Shown piece by piece: positions 11,811 to 24,600 of a stretch of 64,000 nt of DNA. Source of the stretch: Microglena sp. YARC (Eukaryota > Chlorophyta > Chlorophyceae > Chlamydomonadales > Chlamydomonadaceae); assembly GCA_022414725.1 (NCBI GenBank), contig CM039464.1, positions 14,626,973 to 14,690,972 of the forward strand. The letters run 5' to 3'. The position numbers and the translations under genes were made by a program. How positions within the stretch are numbered: the stretch's first letter is position 1; each line of letters opens with the position of its first letter. The notes beneath the pieces are model-generated. The model worked only from the letters and a program-made list of their open reading frames with translations, was not told the origin of the DNA and did no database searches.

Positions 11811-11920
11811 GGCAATATGATATCATATGATATCATATCATCACATGATATCATACGATGCCGGCAGGACAAAGTTACCAATTATGTACAATATCATATG
11901 ATGCAATTTGTATATAGGCC
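11811..11920. mobile_element. Partial copy of the ATATGATATCAT MITE
   Basis: Starts TAGGGAACGGCAATATGATA, matching the left end of the MITE at 8290, with the same palindromic interior, but no matching right terminus or 8-bp duplication is seen. Probably truncated. Confidence 0.6.
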
Positions 11921-11964
11921 ATGGGTAAATAGCCTTTGGTCCGTGGGTAGCCTGAGATGCAAAA

Positions 11965-12180
11965 AATAATTTCTATGCATTGACTTTCTGTGCATTGACT
12001 TTTCTATGCATGCAAGCTTGAGCACCAGGCTTTTCTATGCATCGACTTTTACATTCTATGCATTCTATGCATTACATTCTATGAAGTCTATGCAAAGACT
12101 TTTCTATGCATTGACTTTCTATGCAAAGACTTTTCTATGCATTGACTTTTCTATGCATGCAAGCTTGAGCAACAGGCTTT
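11965..12180. repeat. TTTTCTATGCATTGAC tandem repeats
   Basis: Short units of the form CTTTTCTATGCATTGA / CTATGCAAAGA are iterated irregularly; CATGCAAGCTTGAGCA occurs twice. No gene. Confidence 0.8.
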
Positions 12181-12189
12181 TATTTAGGT

Positions 12190-12860
12190 TGTTACTTGAA
12201 GTACAAGTGCTACAGTATTGACCCTGGTGTTTTAAAGGTGCTATGGTATTGAAGTACAAGTGCTACAGTATTGACGTACAGGTGCTACAGTATTGACCCT
12301 GGTGTTTTAAAGGTGCTACAGTATTGAAGTACAAGTGCTACAGTATTGACGTACAGGTGCTACAGTATTGACCCTGGTGTTTTAAAGGTGCTACAGTATT
12401 GAAGTACAGGTGCTAAAGTATTGACCCTGGTGTTTTAAAGGTGCTACGGTATTGAAGTACAAGTGCTGATGTATTGCCCCTGGTGTTTTAAAGGTGCTAC
12501 GGTATTGAAGCACAAGTGCTCAGTATTGACCCTGATGTTGTAAAGGTGCTATGGTATTGAAGTACAAGTGCTACAGTATTGCCCCTGGTGTTTCAAAGGT
12601 GCTACAGTATTGAAGTACAAGTGCTACAGTATTGCCCCTGGTGTTTTAAAGGTGCTATGGTAGAGCCTCTTTGGGTTGCTTCTGGGTTGCTTTTGCTTCT
12701 GGGTTGCTTTTGGGCCTCTTTTGGGTTGCTTTTGCTTTTGCTTTTGGGTGGCTTGGGCTTTTGGGTTGCTTTTGCTTCTGGGTTGCTTTTGAGTTGCTCG
12801 GGCTTCTAGGTTGCTTTTGCTTCTGGGTTGCTTTTGAGCCTCTTTTGGTTGCTTTTGGGT
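12190..12860. repeat. Two adjoining minisatellites
   Basis: From 12190 to 12660 units built from GAAGTACAAGTGCTACAGTA, TTGACCCTGGTGTTTTAAAG and GTGCTACGGTATT are iterated about ten times. From 12660 to 12860 the array changes to GGGTTGCTTTTGCTTCT units. Open frames across them are repeat artefacts. Short CCA repeats (13045-13078) and AT-rich repeats (13310-13500) follow. Confidence 0.85.
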
Positions 12861-13849
12861 CCAAAAAGCTGCTAGTAGCACCCTGAAGGCTTGTAGGAGC
12901 ACCAAGACAGCCGTTAAAGACAGCAGTTACTGTCCTTTCAGATAACCCTGATGGGTGCATGGGTCCTGTATGAAGCACACACGTGGGGCAGTTGTAAATA
13001 GTGACTCTCAAACCCATAGCAACCCACATTAACGGACCCTACCCATTCCTAACCACCACCACCACCACCACCACCACGACCCATACCCAGCCCCCCTTAA
13101 CCCCAACCCCAATCCCAGCCCCACCACCATGACCAACACCATACAACTCCTCCCTTGCATAACACCCTGCCAAACGCACTCTCACAGGATGGACGCCGTC
13201 ATCATGTGGTACTGATAAGGTACAGTCCATACCAGGATAGGATATCAGGATATCAGGACAGGAAAGGACATCAGGGTGTTTAGGGTTGTCAAGCAAGATA
13301 TCATGGATACATATCTATATCTATATATACCCATGATATCGTGCTTGAGAACCCTATACATCCCAATATCCTATATATATGTCCTATCTATATATAAACA
13401 CATATATAGTATTAAATACAGTGCACCATCGTACAATATATTGCGCAATATCGTACAATATATCAATACATCGTACAATATATGGCTTGGTATCCTATGA
13501 TGTAGCGCACAATAATCTTGGAACCAGGACAATATTGACAACCCTAAGGATACATAAGTATGTATATGTATGCATTTTCATAGCCCAGGGATAGCCAAAT
13601 AGGCTAAAGAGACTCGAAAAACCTTAAAACAGGAAAGGCAGTTAAAAAACAAGCTTGTGACCTAAACTCTAGACCCACCTGTCCAAGCACGATGTTTCCT
13701 GGTGTCAGATCTCTTTGCACTATCTGACCATGTGTTGGTGTGTGCTTATTGGTAGGGGTGTGTGGGCATGGGTGTGTGAAGTGAACTGGGCCCAAACAAA
13801 GCGTAGACGAGGAGATGAGGAGTATGGGAGTATAGGAGATCAGAACAGA

Positions 13850-14690
13850 GAGCACAGCAGCAGATAGGTACATTCAATGTACAGACGATAGAAGGGCAGA
13901 TGGAAGGACAGGGCAAGGGGATAGCACGACTGATAGCAGGAGAGATAGCATGGAAGCAGATGGGTGCAGTCAAAGTACAGCCGATAGATGGACAGATAAC
14001 ATGACACTGCAGCAGGATAGCATGACAGAAAGTACAGCAGGATGTAGGAGTGCCAAAGTACAGGATACAGGATACAGAAGTACAGAAGTAGTACATCAGG
14101 ATATAGGAGTGTCGAAGTACAGGAGTATATTAGTGTAGGAGAGCAGAACAGAAAGCATGAGGGCAGATAGGCACAGCCAACGTACCGCCAACAGAAGGAC
14201 TGATTACATGGCTCTGCTGCAGGATGACAGGACGGGCAGCGGGAGAGATAACATGGCAGCTGATAGGCACAGCCAAAGTATAGCCGATAGAAGGACAGAT
14301 GGCAGGACAGGGCAAGTGGATAGCAGGACGGACAGCAGAAGAGGAAGCAGGACTGATAGCAGGAGAGATAGCATGGAAGCAGAAATGTGCTGAGAAGTAT
14401 AAGGTCAGGGTAGCAGGATAGCAAGACAGACAGCAGGAGAGATAGCATGGCAGCAGATAGGTGCAGCCAGTGTACAGCCGAGAGAAGGACAGATGGCAAG
14501 ACAGGGAAAGCGGATAGCATGACGGACAGCAGAAGAGAAAGCAGGACTGATATCAGGAGAGATAGCATGGCAGCAGATAGGTGCAGCCAATGTACAGCCG
14601 ATAGAAGGGCAGGTGGCAGGACACTGCAGCAGGATAGCAGGACAAACAGCAGAAGAGAAAGCAGGACATAAAATAGCTACAGTCAAGAGA
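13850..14690. repeat. Satellite-like tandem repeat rich in ATAGCAGGA
   Basis: A motif like GCAGATAGGTGCAGCCAATG plus TACAGCCGATAGAAGG recurs near 13860, 13957, 14160, 14255, 14450 and 14568, separated by variable stretches of AGGACAGCAGAAGAG type. The minus-strand Cys/Leu/Ser-rich frame (13840-14568) is a consequence of the repeat, not a gene. Confidence 0.85.
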
Positions 14691-14825
14691 TAGCCAGTAG
14701 AGAGACAATCAATAGGATAGTAGGATAGTAGGGTTGTAGGGTTGTAAAGCACTCACCTTACCCATATAAGTTCCACAAGGCGGTGTCTCGATTGTTTTAT
14801 TAATTTTAAAAAGGGGCATCCCACA

Positions 14826-15182
14826 TTTTAGCCTTTGCCTTTGCCTGTTTCTTTGCCTTTGCCTGTGCCTTCACCTTCACCTTTGCCTGTTTCTTTGCCT
14901 TTGCCCTTGCCTGTGCCTTTGCCTTTGCCTTCACCTTCACCTTTGCCTGTGCCTCCGCCTCCGCCTTTGCCTTTGCCTGTGCCTTTGCATGTGCCTGTGC
15001 CTTTGCCTGTGCCTTTGCCTTTGCCTTTGCCTTTGCCTTTGCCTTTGCCTTTGCCTTTGCCTTTGCCTTTGCCTTTGCCTTTGCCTTTGCCTTTGCCTTT
15101 GCCTTTGCCTTTGCCTTTGCCTTTGCTTTGCCTTTGCCTTTGCCTTTGCCTTTGCCTTCGCCTCTGCCTTTTCCTGTGCCTT
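14826..15182. repeat. (CTTTGC)n hexanucleotide microsatellite, ~350 bp
   Basis: CTTTGC / CTGTGC / CTTCAC hexamers, longest pure part about 15009-15124. All long frames here encode Pro/Leu, Cys/Leu or Lys/Gly repeats and are not genes. 15183-15610 holds a copy of the GACGGTGAGCAGCC repeat near 15385 and no other recognisable feature before the first hydrolase exon. Confidence 0.95.
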
Positions 15183-15610
15183 TGAGCAGAACAGATCGTG
15201 TTGGTGTCTTTTATTAAGATTTTGATGTGTCCACATTGTCTTGAATTTTCCAAGCGCTACTTCTTTTTACTAACCTCTCATTTACCCCACCTCTGGACCT
15301 GAACAAGTCTTTAAACTGTCTAATCTGCTTAGTATGCTCCCTGGTTTCCGTGGGTATCACACTGGGGGACTTGGAACTGGCAGACGGTGAGCAGCCCTGA
15401 GTTGGCTGAACAACCATGTAACAATCCGATCAAATCCTTTAAGTTTTCCAATCACAGGTGGGAACACAACCCAAAATGCAAGTTCACAGAAAATACTGTA
15501 TATTATTTTTCAACTTTTGTTTCGAATCTAACAACTACCGTTTCATGTGGGTGTGAAACAATGCAAAGCCACAGACGACCCTATGTATATTTTTTTCTTA
15601 TTAAGTGCAG

Positions 15611-18600
15611 CTATCCTTGGATGACTACTCTTCTGTGCTGGATGAGGTGTGGGCCTACACCCCAGAACTTCCAAAGCATGTGCTGGACATGGCCATCCAC
15701 TACCAAGGCGACACTAGTCGATTAGAGCGAGCTATATCCAAGATAATTCATGGTAATAATAGTATGATATCATTAATGGTAGTAATAAGAATTCATGGTA
15801 ATACACGAGGGGGTTGCACGAGAAAAGCTGCCGTACCGCATCTTCGCTTTGGATAGAGCTTATCCTCAGACTAAAAAAAATAAAATGAGCAAAAAATAAA
15901 GTTTTACTAAAGTTAGAGGGGTCCGAAGTTTTTTTCACCCTGGTAATACAGGTAAGCATAATATAGTATCATTAGTGGTAGTACTACTACTGCTACTTAT
16001 AATGATACGACTACCAATCATGATAATAATAATACTAATAATAATATTAATAATAAGAATCATCATCATCATCATCATCATAATAATCATAATAATCATA
16101 ATAATCATCATGATGGGGGGAGATTCAAATGACAATAGTGATGATAATTGTGATCAAAATAAGGAGGGCAAATAAGAATGACATTAGTGGCCAGCTGGTG
16201 ATGATAATTGTGATCCAAATAATGGGGGCAAATAAGAATGTCATTAATGCCCAACTGGTGATAATCTCACTTTCAAGTTTGTGGATATGGGCCCTAAGTA
16301 TATTCATGACAATAGTAACTATCATTCAGAGGAAACAGCCAATTGAGGACTTTCAGCCACACCATTCATATCTCTCCCCTTGCCCCTCCAAACGACTAAT
16401 TTAGGATGCAAAGCCACATCCCACCCACCCACCCACCCACTCCTACACCAGGGGAGCCCATCACAATTGCCACCCTTTCACACGCATCCACCCACATGCA
16501 CCCACCTCCACCCACCCACCACTCACCCACCCACTCCCACACCAGGGGAGCCATCAGAATTGCCACCCACCACCCACGCCCACCCATCCACCCCACCCAT
16601 CCCCCACCCACCCACCCACCCACCCACATGCACCCACCCACTCCCATACCAGGGAGCCCATCAAAATTGCCACCCTTGGTGGCAGCTTGAGCTTGCGGGG
16701 TTGGAACAAACCAGACGAGGCCTTCCTGCGTCAGTTCCACAAGTGGCTTGAGATCACGTTTGTACCTGGCTGCCGAGCAGAGGCCGAGAAACATGTGCAA
16801 GAAAGCGCAAAACATGACAATGCTGCTAATAAGAGCTCCTTAGGTAGCCAGCAGCAACAGCAGCAGCAGCAGCAGCGGCGTTTGTTGAACACTGAATTGG
16901 CTGCGTCCGACCCTGCTGAGGGCAAGGTGAGTGGCCTAAGCTTTTTTTTTTGAACACTGAATTAGCTGCATCCGACCCTGCTGAGGGCAAGGAGGGTGGT
17001 TTTCCTTGTGTGCCGCGCAGAGGCTGAGAAACATGTGCAAGATAGCACAACACATGACAACACTGCTAATGAGAGCTTCCTAGGTAGCCAGCAGCAGCAG
17101 CAGCGGCGTTTGTTGAAATCTGAATTGGCTGCGTCCCACCCTGCTGAGGGCAAGGTAAGTGGCCTAATTTTTGTTTCTTTGTTTGTTTTGTTGAACACTG
17201 AATTTGCTGCATCAGATCTTGCTGGGGGCAAGGTGAGTGGCCCATGTTTGTTTGTTGAACACTGAATTGGCTGCATCTGACCCTGCTGAGGGCAAGGTAA
17301 GTAGCCTAAGTTGTTTTTGTTTGTTTGTTTGTTTGTATGTTTGTTTGTTTGTTGAGCACTGAATTGGCTGCATCTGACCCTACTGCGGTCAAGGTGAGTA
17401 CTTTTTGTGTTTTGTTTTTTCTTTCTATTTTTTATTTTTTGTGCCGAGCGGAGGCCGGGAGTTGTGTGCAAGGGAGCACAACACAAGCCAGCACTGCTTA
17501 TGAGAGCTCCCTAGATAGCCAGCAGCAGCAGCAGCAGCAGCAGCGGCGTTTGTTGAACGCTGAATTGCCTGCATCTGAGCCTGCTGAAGGCAAGGTGGGT
17601 TATTTTTTCGCCGAGCGGAGGCCGAGAAACATGTGCAAGATAGCACAACACAAGCCAGTATTGCTAATAAGAGCTCCGTAGATAGTCAGCAGCAGCAGCA
17701 GCAGCGTCGTTTGTTGAGCACTGAGTTAGCTTTGTCTGACCCTGCTGAGGGCAAGGTGCCTGGGCTTTGTTTGTTTGCTTGTTTGTTGAACACCGAGTTT
17801 GTTGAACACCGAATACATGTTCTCCCTATCTGACCCCTTCTTTCTCAATCTGACCCCCCATATCTGCCTAACCTGACAGGTCCTCGACTGTGGGCCTGCC
17901 ACTGATGCCCTGCATTCACAAGCTAGCGCCTACTACAGATCTATGGGTCACTCTTGCAGTGGTAGCCACATGGAAATGTTCTCCCTAGCTGTCCCTGCAG
18001 CTGGCCCTGGCTACGCAGAAAGGTGAGCTGGTTAGTTTTGGAAGGGGAGCTGGTCTGTTTGTGGAATTGGAGTTGAGCAGGTTTGTGTTGGAAGGGGAGT
18101 TGAGCTGGTTTGTTTTGGAAGGCGAGCTGGGCAGGCGGGGGGAGGGGAGTTGAGCTGGTTTGTTTGTGGAATGGGAGCTGTTTTGTTTTGGAATTGGAGT
18201 TGAGCTGGTTTCTTTTGGAAGGTGAGCTTGGCTGCCGGGGGGGGGGTGGAGCTGGGCTGGTTAGTTTTGGAAGGGGAGCTGGGCTGTTTTGTTTTCAAGG
18301 GGATCTGTTTTGTTTTGGAATTGGAGCTTGGCTGGTTTGTTATAGGAGGGGATCTGGGCTGGCAGGGGGATGTGAGGTGAGCTTGTATTATTTTTGGAGG
18401 GGGAGCTGGGCTGCCACTGATGCCCTGCATTCACAAGCTAGCGCCTACTGCAGATCTATGGGTCACTCTTGTAGTGGAAGCCACATAGAAATGTTCTCCC
18501 TAGCTGTCCCTGCAGCTGGCCCTGGCTACATAGAAAGGTGAGCCGGTTAGTTTTGGAAGGGGAACTGGGCTGGCGGGGGTTTGGGAGTTGAGCTGGTTTG

Positions 18601-21600
18601 TTTGTGGAATTGGAGTTAGCTGGTTTGTTTTGGAAGGTGAGCTGGGCCGGCGGGGGGTTAGGAGTTGAGCTGGTCTGTTTGTGGAATTGGAGTTTAGCTG
18701 GTTTGTTTTGGAAGGTGAGCTGGGCCGGCAGGGGGTTAGGAGTTTAGCTGGTTTGTTTGTGGAATTGGAGTTAGCTGGTTTGTTTTAGAAGGGGAGTTGA
18801 GCCGGCGGGGGGTTGGGAGGTTGGCTGGTTGGTCAGCCCGAAGGCAGCCAGACCTATGCATCGACACCACAATACCGTTGTTCAATATGGCGAAACCACC
18901 GGGATTTGCCGAAACCACCGCTCAAATTTTTGCCTGTAATGCAATGTATAACAACATTACCGACCATAGCCTAAATTCCCTGCTTCTCTTCAGGTACCCC
19001 CCCCCCCCCCCCCCCCCCTGTGCCCGGGACCCGGTTGACTCGAGGCAGCCACTGCACCTTTTACTCATCGCTGTTCATTGCTTTCTTCTCCTCACACACA
19101 ACGGACCTTCATAAGTGGCATCCCAACTCAGCACCCATCATCGCTGCCCGTGTATTCCGACCCTTCATAGCCATAACTGAATGCAGACAATAGCTCATCG
19201 CCCCCGTTACTACAACCTTATTGCCCGCCTCTCCCAGTACGACGCACGAGCCCAGGGCCAACCTCCACCCAGCTGCCCCCCCCCCCCCCACCCCCCACCC
19301 ACCCACCCACCCACCCACACACCTACCCAGCTACCTGCCCAGCTGCCCACCCACCCAGCCACCTACCCAGCCACCTAGCCATCTACTCACTCACTCACCC
19401 ACCTACCCACCCAGCCACTTCACCCACCTACCTACCCAGCCACCCACCCACCCAGCTAGCCATCCACTCACTCACTCACCAACCCACCCACGTACCCACC
19501 CACCTACCCACCTAACTACCAGCCACTCACCCACATACCCACCCAGCCACCCACCCACCAGCTATCCACTCACCTAGCCATCCACTCACCAACCCACCCA
19601 CCCATCCACCTACCGACCTACCCACCCACTCACTCACCCAGCCACTCACCCACATACCCACGCAGCCACCCACCCACCTAGGGACCCACCCCACCTAGCT
19701 ACCCACTCACTCACACACCAACCCAATCACCCACCCACCCACCCACCTACCCATCCACTCACCCACACACGCCCTCACTGATGCAGATGTGCCTTGCAAC
19801 ATGTCCCTGACGATGTGGACCTCATTGTGATGGACTTTGGAGTCAATGACTATCAGGTTTCTGACTACGTCAGGTGAGCGTGGGTGCATCTTTTTTACCT
19901 TTTTAGTCTGCATGCCTGCACGCCTTCCTGCTTGCCTGCGAACCTGCCTCCCTCCATCCATTGCAACCTCCCTATGCCCCCAACCTTATTGTGATGGACT
20001 TTGGAGTCAATGACTATCAGGTTTCTGACTACGTCAGGTGAGTTTTATTTTTACCTTTTTGAGCTGCATGCCTGCACGACTGCCTGCCTGCACGCTTGCC
20101 TTCCTGCTTGCCTGCCAACCTGCCCCCCTCCATCCATTGCTACCTCCCTATGCTCCCCACCTCATTGTAATGGACTTTGGAGTCAATGACTATCAGGTTT
20201 CTGACTATGACAGGTGCGTGTGGGTGCTTTTGTTTACCTTTTTTATCTGCCTGCCTGCCTGCCTGCCTGCCTGCATGCCTGCCTGCCTGCCTGCACGCTT
20301 GACTTCCTGCCTGCCTGCCAACCTGCCCTCCTCCATCCATGGCAACCTCCCTATGCCCCCAACCTCATTGTGATAGACTTTGGAGCCAATGACTATCAGG
20401 TTTCTAACTACGTCAGGTGATTATATTTTTTTACCTTTTTGATCTGCATGCCTGCACACCTGCCTGCTTGCCTGGGAACCTGCCCCCCTCCATCCATTGC
20501 AAGCTCCCGATGCCCCCAACCTCATTGTGATAGACTTTGGAGTCAATGACTATCAGGTTTCTAACTACGACAGGTTCGTGTGGGTGCTTGTTTTCACCCT
20601 TTTGATCTGCATGCCTGCACGCTTGCCTTCCTGCTTGCCTGCCAACCTGCCTGCCTCCACCCATTGCTACCTCACTATGCCCCCCCACCTCATTGTGATG
20701 GACTTTGGGGTCAACGACTATCAAGTGTCTGACTACGTCATGTGCGTGTGGGTGCTTTCTTTTGATTATCAGGTTTCTGACTACGTCTGGTGTGTGCGCG
20801 CGGTTCTTGTCTTGCCATCCATCTCTTTGAGAGCTGCTCACCTAACCACCCACTCACCTACCCACCTACCCCACCCACCTACTCTCCACCCCCACCCCCA
20901 GTCATCCCCTGAGCGTCACGCATCCAAGCACATGCTCCATACATTCCTGCACATGCCACACAAACCCACCACCTATCTCTTTGAGAGGAACTCACCTACC
21001 CACCCACTCACTTACCCACCAACCCACCTACCCACCTTACCACCCCCACTCCCCACCCCACCCCCACCCCTGTCACCCGAGTGCCATGCATTCGAACACA
21101 TGCTCCGTACATTCCTGCACACAAACCCGCCATCCTTCTCTTCGAGACCTACTCACTTACCCACCTCCCCCATCCCACCCCACCCCACCCCCAGCCACCC
21201 CGAGCGCTATTCATTCAAACGAATCCTTCCTGCAGATGCCACACAAACCTGCCATCCATCTCTTCGAGAGGTACTCACCTACTCACTTACCGACCTACCC
21301 CACCCAACCTACTCTCCACCCCCACCCCCAGTCATCCCCCGACGCGTCACGCATCCTAATACGTGCTCCGTACATTCCTGCACAGCCTCACAAACCCGCC
21401 ACCCTTACCTTCGAGAGTTACAACTTACCCACCTACCCCACCCCACCTACTCTCCACCCCACCCCAGACACCCTGAGCGCCTTGCATTTGAACAAATGCT
21501 CCGCACCTTCCTGCAGATGCCGCACAAACCGGTCATCCTTTTCTTCAAGAGCTACTCACCTACCCACCTACCCCACCCCCAGTCACCCTAAGCGCCATGC

Positions 21601-24600
21601 ATTTGAACGAATGCTCCGCACCTTCCTGCAGATGCCGCACAAACCCGCCATCCTTCTCTTCGAGAGCTACTCACCTATCCCCCTACCCCACTTCCAGTCA
21701 CCCCGAGCGTCACGCATACAAACACATGCTCCGTACATTCCTACACACGCCACACAAACCCGCCATCCCTCTCTTCAAGACCTACTCACTTACCCACCTA
21801 CCCCATTCCTAGTCACCCCCGAGCGCCATGCATCCAAACACATCCTACATACATACATTCCTGCGGATGCCGCACAAGCCCGCCATCCCTCTCTTCGAGA
21901 CCTACTCACTTACCCACCTACCCCACCCCACCCCCCACCCCACCCCAGTCACCCCGAGCGCCATGCATTCGAACGAATGCTCCGCACCTTCCTGCGGATG
22001 CCGCACAAGCCTGCCATCCTTCTCTTCGAGAGCTATTCCTGGTCTCAAGCAGCAGGGACCTACACTGGTGGGGGACGCTTTGGTGTGAATGCAGCTCAAG
22101 ATAAGCACATCCTCATTGCTGAGTACTATGGGGTCATCCAGGCTCTGGGCGCTAGGGCGGCACTGTTCCAACAGCTGCAAGCAACAGGTAGCTTGGAAGC
22201 TGGGACAACATAGATTAAAATGAAAAAATATGTAAAACATGAAGTAATATGTACAAATGAACATGTATATAATTAAGCATATGCAACAAATAAAGTGAGA
22301 TGCACAAATAAACAGGTATACAATTAAAAATATGTAAACAATAAATTAATGTGTACAAATAAACATGAAGTAGCAGGCGCCTTCACTGGTAGTGGCCGCT
22401 ATGGTGTGAATGCAGCTCAAGATAAGCACATCCCCATTGCTGAGTACTATGGGATCATCCAAGCCCTGGGCACTAGGGCGGCTCTGTTCCAACAGCTGCA
22501 AGCAACAGGTAGCTTAGTAGCTAGGACAACAAAGATCAAAATGTAAAAGATATGTAAATCATGAAGCGATATGTGCAAATGAACATGTATACCATTAAAC
22601 ATATGTACAAACATATATACAATTTAAAATATTACAAATATAAGAAATATAAAGCAGCACACACCTTCACTGGTAGTGGCCGCTAAGGTGTGAATGCAGC
22701 TCAAGATAAGCACATCCTAATTGCTGAGTACTTTGGGGTCATCCAGGCTCTGGGCGCTAGGGCTGCTCTATTCCAACAGCTGCAAGCAACAGGTAGCTTG
22801 GAAGCTGGGACATCACAGAAAACAGTGATCAAAATATGTAAAATATATAGTGATGCGTACAAATACATACATGTGTATAATTATTATACATACATGTATA
22901 TAATAAAACATATGCAGCAAGTAAAGTGAGATGTACAAATAAACATATATACAATTTAAAATATGTAAACAATAAAGTAATTTGTACATACAAACATGAA
23001 GTAGCAGGCACCTCCACTGTTACTGGCCGCTATGGTGTGAATGCAGCTCAAGATAAGCACATCCCCATTGCTGGGTACTATGGGGTCATCCAGGCCTATG
23101 TTACATCAGCTGCAAGCAACAGGTGGCTTGGGAAAATGGGGGAATACCATAACACCTAGAAACACTAAAACACGGGTACACAAAAACACGGACAAGCACA
23201 GACACAGCTCATACACAGAAACACTGAATCACTGACACATGAGCACAGACACAGGCAAGCACAAAAACACAGGCAAGCACAAAACACCGGAACATGATCA
23301 CACATATGCAGAATCATAGAGGCATAGAAGGGCGGAAACACAGGAACACAAAAACACTGAATCACTGAATCACTGAATCAAAGACAAGCACAAGCGCATA
23401 ATCACAGAAACACAGACTCGTAGAAGCATGGAAGAGCAGTGACACATGAACACAAAACACACAGAATGGCTGAATTACAGACAAACACTGAATCACATAA
23501 TCACAGACAAGCACAGACACAGCTCATACACAGAAACACTGAATCAAAGACACATGAGCACAGAAGCACAGAATCGCTGAATCACTGTATCACAGACAAA
23601 CACAGGCACACAAACACAGAAACACAGACGCATAGAAGCATAGAAGGACGGAAGCAAAGGAACACAAAAACAATGATACACTGGAACACTGAATCACAGA
23701 CAAACACAGACACATGAACACAGAAACACTGACTCATAGAATCATAGAAGGACGGAAACATAGAAACATAGGAACACAGGAGCACAAAAATACAGAATCA
23801 CTGAATCACCAAATCACAGACAAACACAGGCACATGATAACAAATGCGCAGAATCATAGAAGGACAGAAACATATAAACATAGAAACATAGAAACACAGA
23901 AGCACAGGCACACCAAAACACTGAATCACTGAATCACTGAATCACTCAATTACAGACGAACACAGGCACATGAACACTGAACCACTGAATCACTGAATCA
24001 CTGAATCACTAAATTACAGACGAACACAGGCACATGAACCCTGAAGCACTGAACCACTGAATCACTGACGAACACAGAAGCATAAACAGAAACACATAGA
24101 AACAGGCACGTACATAGACACCTTCACAGACACCTTTACAAATAGGATACTCGCCCTCGCATGTGACCATACACATGCCAATTCTGATCCCCACCCCACC
24201 TTACCCAAACCCACCCCACCCAACCCAACCCCACCCAACCAACCCCACCCAACCCAACCCAACCCAACCCAACCCAACCAACCCAACCCAACCCAACCCA
24301 ACCCAACCCAACCCCAACCCACTCTCCCACACCCTAACTCCCCCCCACCCCCTCTTCCCGCGGTCTGCTTAAGGTGATGAGGACAACCGACTCATATATC
24401 TGGGACGAGACCACCAAAAGCAGGACCTCGTCCACGTCAGCAATTATGGTCACCGCTGGTTTGCCGATATCATGATCAACTACCTCCAACAGGTAAACCC
24501 TACCACAAATCTTGATACAAATACAAACACACGTTTGTTTTCCCGGTATCCCATATTTACATCCCTTTCAATCTGTGAGTTAAGACCCATGAAAATCATA

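Noticed and set aside
13840..14568. 242-codon Cys/Leu/Ser-rich ORF on the minus strand
   Set aside because: Coincides with a tandem satellite array; composition is that of the repeat unit.
14826..15253. Lys/Gly- and Arg/Gln-repeat proteins
   Set aside because: Translations of a CTTTGC hexamer microsatellite; no start context, splice signals or non-repeat domain.
19221..19577. Proline-rich protein in the CCCA repeat
   Set aside because: Low-complexity intron sequence; all frames open.
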